Shown here piece after piece: positions 1-5,383 of a DNA stretch of 6,087 nt (position 1 is its first letter; each line of letters begins with the position of its first letter). Source of the DNA: a bacterium (GTDB lineage: Bacteria; Gemmatimonadota; Gemmatimonadetes; Gemmatimonadales; Gemmatimonadaceae); contig JAJZRK010000196.1 of the NCBI GenBank assembly GCA_021802745.1, positions 1-6,087 of the forward strand. The letters are read 5' to 3'. A program made the translations under genes and the position numbers. The notes under the pieces were generated by a model. The model was given only the letters and a program-made list of their open reading frames with translations. It did not search any database and was not told the DNA's origin.

Positions 1-174
1 GCCGAAGAGGTTCTGCAGGATGTTCGGAATGCGGATGGCAGCGCTGAAGGCATCGCCGGCGTCGCCGGTTCCGAGGAAATGTCCGAGCAGGCGGTTGCGG
101 ACGAGGCCGAAGATCCGGCTCAGCAGAATGCCGGCCGCCACGTATGCCGCGCCGCCGGCCCGGCGGGCGGTCAC
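1..174 (-). CDS. murJ: MurJ/MviN lipid II flippase, N-terminal 58 codons (3' end outside window)
   Basis: This is the start of the MOP-superfamily inner-membrane flippase that moves lipid II to the periplasmic face for peptidoglycan synthesis. Only the first 58 codons are present. The translation begins VTARRAGGAAYVAAG and then shows the MurJ signature: LLSRIFGLVRNRLLG (17-31), GTGDAGDAF (35-43) and IRIPNILQNLF (47-57). Aligned without gaps to my recollection of E. coli MurJ (offset +2), R20, R26 and D41 match the functionally important R18, R24 and D39. The position of R52 is Gln54 here. The start is GTG at 174-172, which overlaps the bshC stop in a GTGA junction. The sequence before it has only a weak GGCGG-like stretch, so translation probably depends on coupling to bshC. 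The family call is secure. The remaining roughly 450 or more residues, with most membrane helices, lie outside the window. Confidence 0.93.
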   Translation of the reverse strand, partial: MTARRAGGAAYVAAGILLSRIFGLVRNRLLGHFLGTGDAGDAFSAAIRIPNILQNLFG

Positions 175-1718
175 GCGCCGCCGAGCAGCTGCGCCGCGTG
201 CGTCGCCGCGCCGGCGCGCAATTGGTCCATCAGCGCCTCGCCGTGTCGCGCGACCAGCGGCAGTGGATTGAGCACACGCTCCTGGCGCTGCCCTTCTGGC
301 ATCAGCGCCGCGCGCACGCTCCCGAGGTCGCGCACCTCGGCCGGCTCCGCCTTGAGCGCGGCCGTGCGATAGCGCCGCTCGAGCCGGTCCACCCGGAACT
401 TGAGCTGGTGTCGCGCGCCTTCGATCGCGGACGGGTTCACCATGGACGCCCCATCGCCGTCTTCACGCAGCGCGTTCAGCCGCGCGTCCACATCGCGCCG
501 CAGGGCTTCCAGCGTGTCGCGGATGAACGGCGGCATGGCACGGTCGCCGAGTCGCCGCTCGGCCTGGTGAGGCGGCTTGATGTCATCAAAGGTCATGCCG
601 AGGCGCCCCAGCATCCGGTCCACGACCGGTTCGACAATCGTCGCCGACCAGCGCGGCAGGACGAGCGGCGCCGGGGTACCCAGCGCCTCGGCGACGGCGC
701 CCACCTGGGCGAAATAGGCCACCTCGCCCGGACCGCCGAAGTACCCGACGGTTGGCAGGATGGCCCGTTCGACCACCGGACGCAGCAGCACGTTGGCCGA
801 GAGCACCATATGCGGCTGTAACGCCACGTCACCTGCCTGTGCCATCGGAATTCGTTCCTTGACTCCATTCGACGAGACACGGAACACCAACGACAGCTTG
901 GGCACGCGCGCCACCTGGGCGCGGAAGCCGGCGCGCTCAATGGCGACGCTGCGCAGCGATACCGCCTCGTCCACCGTGGCGGCGCGGCGCAGCGCCTCCA
1001 CCAGCGTTGGCCGCGCGGCATCGCGCACGCTCGGGTGCCACGCATCAAGCACCGCAATGCCCATGGGCTCGAACAGCGCACGCAGCAGCGTCACGTACGC
1101 GCTCCCCACCGTGGCCTCGCCGTGGTACGCGTGCCGCGCGTGTTCGAGAACGTCGAGGTGAGGGGCCGATCCGGCGGAGGCGGCAAGGTCCTCAAGCTGT
1201 CGGCTCACGTCACCCAGGGGCTGGGCGGCCATCACCTGGCCGTCAAAGCCGAGGCGCTCGATGCGCAGGCGACGCACCTCCTCGTCGAAGGCCACGGCGG
1301 TCCAGCTGGCCTCGGCAAAATCGGCGTCATCGGTGGCGGCCCAGAAGACCGGCGCGGCCGGAATGCCCGTCGCCTGTTCGATGCGATCGGCGAGCGCCCG
1401 CGCGCTGAGCGCCTTCAGCCACGTGTAGCCCGGCCCGCCGAACAACCCGGGCTGCTGACCCGTCGTGACGACGACGCCCCGTCCCTGCGCCACCGACTCC
1501 AGTCGCCGCGCGGCGGCGCCGTGGGCGTTGAACGCCGGCGCGAGGGCAGTGAGCCAGTCGGGATTGGACTGCGCACGCACTTGCTCCGCGTGCTCGCGCC
1601 ACCCCGCCGCGCCCTTCGGCCGAGCCGCATACCACCCCGCGGGGGTGCGACCCTCGACGGCGGCACGCGCCAGCGGTCCGCCCCCGACCGGCTCCGAGAC
1701 GACACGCGGTGGAGTCAT
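171..1718 (-). CDS. bshC: Putative cysteine ligase BshC (bacillithiol biosynthesis)
   Basis: BshC is the cytoplasmic enzyme thought to join cysteine to glucosaminyl-malate in the last step of bacillithiol synthesis. The 515-residue length is close to the family's usual size of about 540. Family signatures are VVTTGQQPGLFGGPGYTWLK (83-102), PVFWAATDDADFAE (123-136), LSANVLLRP (306-314), GYFGGPGEVAY (325-335) and a C-terminal QRQERVLNPL. A charged stretch around 440-475 is probably the helical coiled-coil segment of the fold. The usual EDHDF-type motif reads DDADF here, so its His is Ala132. The ATG at 1718-1716 follows GGGGAG with a 5-nt spacer. An in-frame TAG lies directly upstream, so the start cannot extend. 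Its stop overlaps the murJ GTG. It lies 156 nt after rlmH and may have its own promoter. No bshA or bshB is in the window. Confidence 0.93.
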   Translation of the reverse strand: MTPPRVVSEPVGGGPLARAAVEGRTPAGWYAARPKGAAGWREHAEQVRAQSNPDWLTALAPAFNAHGAAARRLESVAQGRGVVVTTGQQPGLFGGPGYTWLKALSARALADRIEQATGIPAAPVFWAATDDADFAEASWTAVAFDEEVRRLRIERLGFDGQVMAAQPLGDVSRQLEDLAASAGSAPHLDVLEHARHAYHGEATVGSAYVTLLRALFEPMGIAVLDAWHPSVRDAARPTLVEALRRAATVDEAVSLRSVAIERAGFRAQVARVPKLSLVFRVSSNGVKERIPMAQAGDVALQPHMVLSANVLLRPVVERAILPTVGYFGGPGEVAYFAQVGAVAEALGTPAPLVLPRWSATIVEPVVDRMLGRLGMTFDDIKPPHQAERRLGDRAMPPFIRDTLEALRRDVDARLNALREDGDGASMVNPSAIEGARHQLKFRVDRLERRYRTAALKAEPAEVRDLGSVRAALMPEGQRQERVLNPLPLVARHGEALMDQLRAGAATHAAQLLGGA

Positions 1719-1783
1719 CTACACTCCCCGCCCCGCCACGCCACGCGCCGGTCTCCCCACTCGCGATCGCCCGTACACTCCAT
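1715..1783 (-). CDS. Possible 22-codon leader ORF overlapping the bshC start
   Basis: A short ATG-initiated frame lies entirely in the gap upstream of bshC. It begins MECTGDREW, ends RGGECR and then TGA. Its stop overlaps the bshC start as ATGA, the usual geometry for translational coupling. TGGAGG (1799-1794) precedes its ATG with a rather long 10-nt spacer. It has two Cys codons (residues 3 and 21) and two Trp codons (9 and 16), and 16 of its 21 sense codons after the start end in G or C. The peptide resembles no family I know. It may be a regulatory leader of bshC, a real small protein, or a chance ORF in GC-rich DNA. It is too short for coding statistics to decide. Confidence 0.25.
   Translation of the reverse strand: MECTGDREWGDRRVAWRGGECR
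1724..1729 (-). promoter_or_regulatory. Ribosome binding site of bshC
   Basis: GGGGAG on the minus strand with spacer TGTAG before the ATG. The TAG in that spacer is in frame with bshC, so this site together with the stop fixes the bshC start. Confidence 0.7.
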
Positions 1784-1874
1784 GCGCTGTCCGCCTCCAG
1801 TAGGCGCGGCGAACGCCGCGTGCGCCGCGTCTTAAGCTAACCGCCGAACCGGGGAGGGCGGAATGCGCCCGCCG
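1784..1874 (-). other. rlmH-bshC intergenic region with a GC hairpin at 1805-1820
   Basis: This is the longest stretch without a confident gene. It holds a perfect inverted repeat, CGCGGCG-TT-CGCCGCG on the minus strand (1820-1805), giving a 6-7 bp GC stem with a tiny loop. Just after the rlmH stop come GGCGG, CCGCC and GGCGG blocks that could pair in two alternative ways. There is no U-run after any of them, so none is a standard intrinsic terminator. An AT-richer patch, TTAGCTTAAGAC (around 1830-1841), is the only place that resembles a -10 region, and I cannot find a convincing -35 to match it. The region probably contains the bshC promoter or leader, but the sequence does not prove this. 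Confidence 0.3.
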
Positions 1875-2339
1875 TCACTTGTGGTAGGGTTCACGCCGGA
1901 CAATCGTCCCCGCGCGATAGAGCTGCTCGGCCAGCACCAGCCGTGCCAGTTCGTGTGGCAGGGTCCACGGGGCAAGTTCCAGTCGCACCGTGGCGCGCGT
2001 CAGGAGAGTCGGGGCCAGCCCGAAGGCGCCACCAATCACAAACGCCACGTCCCGTCCGGCCTCGCGCTGCCCCTGCAGCCATCCGGCGAAGGCCACGGAA
2101 TCCAGCCGCCGTCCGCCCGGGTCACAGCAAACCACCACCGCCGCTGGCGGGAGTTTCGCGGCCAGTCGCTCGCCTTCCCGGGCGCGCACCACGTCGGCGC
2201 CACTCGACTTGGCCGGCTCCTCGCGCACCTCCACAGCGGAGAGTGGCCAATAGCGCGCGGCACGCGTCTCATACTCGGCGATCGCCGCCGACAGCGTCGC
2301 ACTACGCGGCTTGCCGACCGCCACCACGAGCACCTGCAT
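1875..2339 (-). CDS. rlmH: 23S rRNA (pseudouridine1915-N3)-methyltransferase RlmH
   Basis: RlmH is a small SPOUT-class, SAM-dependent methyltransferase that methylates N3 of pseudouridine 1915 in helix 69 of 23S rRNA on the assembled ribosome. The 154-residue length matches the family (about 155). Visible signatures are the N-terminal strand MQVLVVAVGK, EGERLAAKL (55-63), the SAM-binding knot loop VIGGAFGL (101-108), TLPHELARLVLAEQLYRA (126-143) and the C-terminal PYHK (151-154). The His in TLPH and the terminal basic residue are typical of the active site. The ATG at 2339-2337 lies 13 nt after the gdhA stop with only a weak GGACGGA stretch before it, so translation may depend on ribosomes leaving gdhA. 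Nothing is missing from the protein. The 156-nt gap to bshC separates it from the next gene. Confidence 0.97.
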   Translation of the reverse strand: MQVLVVAVGKPRSATLSAAIAEYETRAARYWPLSAVEVREEPAKSSGADVVRAREGERLAAKLPPAAVVVCCDPGGRRLDSVAFAGWLQGQREAGRDVAFVIGGAFGLAPTLLTRATVRLELAPWTLPHELARLVLAEQLYRAGTIVRREPYHK

Positions 2340-2352
2340 CGCGGTCCGTCCG

Positions 2353-3663
2353 CTACGCGTAGATGCCGCGCAGCTTGTGCACGGTGGCCACGCGGTTGAT
2401 GGAGAGCATGTACGACGCCGTCCGCATGTTCACCTTGTGCTGCTTCGACAGCTGCAGCACGTCGCGGAACGAGTTGACCATGATCTCCTCGAGGCGCTCG
2501 TTGACCATCCGTTCGGTCCAGTAGTATCCGCTGCGGTTCTGCACCCACTCGAAGTACGACACCGTCACGCCGCCCGCGTTGGCGAGAATGTCGGGAATTA
2601 CGAAAATGCCCTTCTCGTCCAGCAGCGCATCGGCGCCCGCCGTGGTGGGGCCGTTGGCCCCCTCGCAGACGATCTTCGCCTGAATGCGCGAGGCGTTCTT
2701 CGTGGTGATCACGTTTTCGAGTGCGGCCGGCAGGAGCACGTCGCACTCGAGTTCCAGCAGCGCCTCATTGGTGATCGCCTCTCCGACGTTGTACCCGTCG
2801 AGCGTGCCGTGCTGCTCCACGTGCCGCACCGCATGCGCAATGTCAAATCCCTTCTTGCTGTACCAGCCGCCGGTGCGGTCGCCGATGGCGATGACGCGGC
2901 ACCCCTGCGCCTGCAGCAGCTCGGCCGCAATGGAACCGACATTGCCGAAGCCCTGCACGACCACCCGCGCTCCCTTCATCGGCAGGCCAAGGTGGACCAG
3001 CGCTTCTCGCGTGGCAAGCATGCAGCCGCGTCCAGTGGCCTCGCGGCGGCCGAGTGAGCCCCCCATCGCCACCGGCTTGCCGGTTGTCACCGCATTCACC
3101 GTATGGCCGACGTGCATCGAGTAGGTGTCCATCAGCCAGGCCATCACGCGCTCGTTGGTGTTCATGTCGGGCGCCGGCACGTCGGAGTCCGGACCGAGCG
3201 TCGCGATAATGCCCGCCGTGTACCGGCGCGTGACGCGTTCGAGTTCTCCCATGCTCAGCGTCAGCGGGTCGCAGATGACGCCGCCCTTCGATCCGCCGAA
3301 CGGAATGTTCACCACGGCGCACTTCCAGGTCATCCACGCCGCCAGCGCCTTCACCTCATCCACCGTCACGTGCTGGTCGAAGCGAATTCCGCCCTTCGCC
3401 GGACCACGCGAGGTGTTGTAGATGCAGCGAATGCCGGTGAAGACCTCGACATCCCCGCTGTCCATCATCACGGGAATGGAGACGATGACCGTCTTCTCCG
3501 GATTGCGGAGCACCTTGTACAGCCCGGGCTCGAGGTCGAGCAGTTCGGCGGCGCGATCGAAGCGCGCCATCATCGCCTCGAAGGGATTGGCCTCGCTCAG
3601 GCTGAGGAACCGGTCCTTGTCGGGATGAACAATGGCGTTCGTCGGAAGTCGAAGATCAGCCAT
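2353..3663 (-). CDS. gdhA: Glutamate dehydrogenase (Glu/Leu/Phe/Val dehydrogenase family)
   Basis: This cytoplasmic enzyme interconverts glutamate and 2-oxoglutarate plus ammonia using NAD(P). The 436 residues match the usual hexameric bacterial form. The N-terminal substrate domain has GPAKGGIRF (87-95), WK114 and the catalytic-lysine motif PFGGSKGGV (121-129, Lys126), then PAPDMNTN (163-170, Asp166). The Rossmann domain has GFGNVG (238-243) and an acidic residue after the second strand in IGDRTGG (260-266). Near the end are GANGPTT (335-341) and VSYFEW (368-373). Lys90 and Ser369 sit where glutamate-specific enzymes bind the side-chain carboxylate, whereas leucine dehydrogenases have hydrophobic residues there. 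This favours glutamate as substrate. NAD versus NADP preference cannot be read safely. The ATG follows AGGA with a 9-nt spacer, 39 nt after lpxK. Its place after lipid A genes does not suggest a shared pathway. Confidence 0.95.
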   Translation of the reverse strand: MADLRLPTNAIVHPDKDRFLSLSEANPFEAMMARFDRAAELLDLEPGLYKVLRNPEKTVIVSIPVMMDSGDVEVFTGIRCIYNTSRGPAKGGIRFDQHVTVDEVKALAAWMTWKCAVVNIPFGGSKGGVICDPLTLSMGELERVTRRYTAGIIATLGPDSDVPAPDMNTNERVMAWLMDTYSMHVGHTVNAVTTGKPVAMGGSLGRREATGRGCMLATREALVHLGLPMKGARVVVQGFGNVGSIAAELLQAQGCRVIAIGDRTGGWYSKKGFDIAHAVRHVEQHGTLDGYNVGEAITNEALLELECDVLLPAALENVITTKNASRIQAKIVCEGANGPTTAGADALLDEKGIFVIPDILANAGGVTVSYFEWVQNRSGYYWTERMVNERLEEIMVNSFRDVLQLSKQHKVNMRTASYMLSINRVATVHKLRGIYA

Positions 3664-3680
3664 GGAAGTTGGTCCTGGGA

Positions 3681-3696
3681 ACGCCGCATCCGGCGT
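3681..3696 (-). other. Small hairpin in the lpxK-gdhA gap
   Basis: A perfect 6-bp inverted repeat with a 4-nt loop reads ACGCCG-GATG-CGGCGT on the minus strand. It lies between the lpxK stop (3705-3703) and the gdhA ribosome binding site (AGGA at 3676-3673). The following bases are TTCCCAGG, with no U-run, so it is a poor terminator. It could slow polymerase, protect an mRNA end or be chance in GC-rich DNA. Confidence 0.35.
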
Positions 3697-3702
3697 GGGC
3701 GA

Positions 3703-4713
3703 CTAGCGGGCGGCCAGACGGTCGAGCATCGCATGCACCGCCGGTGCGCCGGTCTCAAATACCACAGACTGAGAAAGATACCACAGCGCCGGGGTCCGCG
3801 CGTTCCACCGGTCGCCCAGCTTGACCGCATCCTTGAGCGTGCAGACCACGCGCGCCGCGCCGGCCGCGCGTCGCGCGATCGCCTCTACGTCCGCGTCGGT
3901 AAACGCGTGGTGATCGCCAAAGGCCAGTGACTCCACGGTCGCGCCCGCGGCACGCAACTGCGCTCCAAAGGCGTCTGGCGCACCAATCCCGGACACGGCG
4001 ACCACTCGCTCGTTGGCCAGCGCACTCACGGGTTCTTCGCTCCCGTCGCTCCAGCGACGGAGGCATTCGGGCGCAAGATGCGCCACGGCCAGCGGCACCG
4101 ACACGGCGACGGCACCGAGTTGGTGCGACACTTCTGAGGCGCGCTCCCGCGTCGCCGCCTTGCGGGTGACGACGATCAGCGATGAGCGCCGCAGTGCGGT
4201 GAGCGACTCGCGAAACGGGCCCGCCGGCAACAGGCGCGGTGGCGCGTCGCACCAGAGGTCGGCGCTGACCACGACCACGTCCGCGTCGCGCGGCATCTGC
4301 CGATGCTGGAAGGCATCGTCGAGCACCAGCGCGTTCGCGCCTCGCGACACGGCGGCAGCAGCAGCCGTGCGTCGATCCGGATTCACGAACACCGGCACCC
4401 GCGGGTTGAGTCGCGCATGCACGAGCGGCTCATCGGCGCCGTACCCGCGTATGAGCAACGCCGGCGATCGCCCCCGTCGCACGAGCTGCGCGGCCACCCA
4501 GGCCGCGAGCGGCGTCTTGCCCGTGCCGCCCACGGTGATGTTCCCCACGGAGACGGTCGGCACCGCAGAGCGTCCGGCGTCCCGCGCACGCCAAGCGCCC
4601 GTGACCACGCTCGCGACGCCATACATCCACTCGAAGGGCGTCAGGATGGCCCGGGCCGTGATCGCGGCGTACCCGTCGCCATACCAGAGGCGGCGCACCA
4701 AGGCGTCACGCAC
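3703..4713 (-). CDS. lpxK: Tetraacyldisaccharide 4'-kinase LpxK
   Basis: LpxK phosphorylates the 4' position of the lipid A disaccharide at the inner face of the inner membrane, making lipid IVA from the LpxB product. The protein is 336 residues from the chosen GTG, against about 328 in E. coli. An N-terminal membrane-associated segment (about 16-40) is followed by the Walker A motif VGNITVGGTGKTP (56-68), IRGYG (88-92), DEP (94-96), the Walker B region LVLDDAFQHR (129-138), LLPAGPFRE (161-169), GDHHAF (266-271) and TLKDAVKL (292-299). Asp94 and His268 sit where the catalytic Asp-His pair is expected. Oddities: about 20 residues normally found between RGYG and DEP are absent, DDG reads DDA, and TEKD reads TLKD. 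GTG at 4713-4711 overlaps the acyltransferase stop by 8 nt and follows GGAGG. The upstream in-frame ATG at 4734 lacks a ribosome binding site. Confidence 0.96.
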   Translation of the reverse strand: MRDALVRRLWYGDGYAAITARAILTPFEWMYGVASVVTGAWRARDAGRSAVPTVSVGNITVGGTGKTPLAAWVAAQLVRRGRSPALLIRGYGADEPLVHARLNPRVPVFVNPDRRTAAAAAVSRGANALVLDDAFQHRQMPRDADVVVVSADLWCDAPPRLLPAGPFRESLTALRRSSLIVVTRKAATRERASEVSHQLGAVAVSVPLAVAHLAPECLRRWSDGSEEPVSALANERVVAVSGIGAPDAFGAQLRAAGATVESLAFGDHHAFTDADVEAIARRAAGAARVVCTLKDAVKLGDRWNARTPALWYLSQSVVFETGAPAVHAMLDRLAAR

Positions 4714-5383
4714 GGGCCATCGCCTCCGTCGCATCCATGGCGGCGATGAACCGCTCGGCCTCGCCGGCCGCCACATCGCCCTCAGTGAACTGCGGGACAA
4801 ATGGTGCGCCAATCGTCACGACGACGCGCGCAAACGGCTTGGGGATGGCGTATCGATCCCAACTCCGCAAATGCCATACACGCCTCGCGTGCATGGACAT
4901 CGGGACGATCACAGCCCCGGCCCGACGCGCCGCCACGAAGACACCAGGTTGGGGAACGCGCGCCGGTCCACGCGGGCCATCCGGAGTGAACGCCACCGAG
5001 TGCCCATCGCGCAGCGCCGACACCATCGTCATCAGCCCACGCACCCCGCCGCGAGTGCTCGACCCCCGCGCCGGCGGGGCGTAGCCGAGTCGTTCGAGAA
5101 TCCGCGCGATGATCTCGCCATCCCCGTGTTCGCTGGCAAGCGCCACGATGCCGCGGCCGCGCTGCGACCAGATGGGTGCCAGCATCAAGCCGTGCCAGAC
5201 CGCGACGACGACCGCCTGCCGCACGCCATTCGCGGTCGGCCAGTTGGCCTCGCCGCGCACTTCGAGTCGCCAGGTGCGGGCTACCACCTGCACCGCCCAG
5301 TAGCCCAGACGCGACAGCCAGCGCACCTTGCGCGCCCGCCGTGCTTCCACGGCGGCGGCATCCCGGGCCGCCGTGGTCGTCAC
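4706..5383 (-). CDS. DUF374 lysophospholipid acyltransferase-like protein, candidate late lipid A acyltransferase
   Basis: This 225-residue protein belongs to the DUF374 branch of the LPLAT acyltransferase superfamily. Signatures in order are WHG (63-65), SEHGDGEII (84-92), RGSSTRGG (106-113), FTPDGPRGP (132-140), a hydrophobic strand GAVIVPMSM (156-164), and SWDRYAIPKPF (174-184). An amphipathic N-terminal stretch (about 20-42) probably rests on the inner membrane, and there is no signal peptide. The start is GTG at 5383-5381, overlapping the lpxB stop as GTGA and preceded by GAGGA with a 4-nt spacer. The frame stays open upstream, but that stretch lies inside lpxB and is Arg/Gly-rich without family similarity. 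Its place between lpxB and lpxK suggests it adds an acyl chain to a lipid A precursor. As I recall, the Helicobacter/Campylobacter enzyme LpxJ is a comparable non-LpxL acyltransferase. The substrate is inferred, and a phospholipid role remains possible. Confidence 0.88.
   Translation of the reverse strand: MTTTAARDAAAVEARRARKVRWLSRLGYWAVQVVARTWRLEVRGEANWPTANGVRQAVVVAVWHGLMLAPIWSQRGRGIVALASEHGDGEIIARILERLGYAPPARGSSTRGGVRGLMTMVSALRDGHSVAFTPDGPRGPARVPQPGVFVAARRAGAVIVPMSMHARRVWHLRSWDRYAIPKPFARVVVTIGAPFVPQFTEGDVAAGEAERFIAAMDATEAMARA
4723..4727 (-). promoter_or_regulatory. Ribosome binding site deciding the lpxK start
   Basis: A full GGAGG lies on the minus strand within the last codons of the acyltransferase gene, 9 nt before GTG 4713. 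It supports that GTG over in-frame start codons at 4734 and further upstream, which would add Arg/Pro-rich residues unlike an LpxK N-terminus. Confidence 0.65.

Noticed and set aside
1035..1835. Plus-strand open frame of 266 codons opposite bshC and its upstream gap.
   Set aside because: It has Arg/His/Gly-rich shadow composition, no recognisable domain, and lies opposite a complete BshC with intact motifs.
2036..2746. Minus-strand 236-codon frame overlapping rlmH and the end of gdhA in another frame.
   Set aside because: Very Arg-rich, no motif, and out of frame with two certain genes.
3681..3696. Reading the hairpin between lpxK and gdhA as an intrinsic terminator.
   Set aside because: The stem is only 6 bp and is followed by TTCCCAGG, not a U-run, and the gdhA ribosome binding site follows at once. 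It is listed only as a hairpin.
3103..3930. Plus-strand open frame of 275 codons opposite gdhA and the end of lpxK.
   Set aside because: It crosses the lpxK-gdhA junction antisense and has no family features. Both opposite-strand genes are certain.
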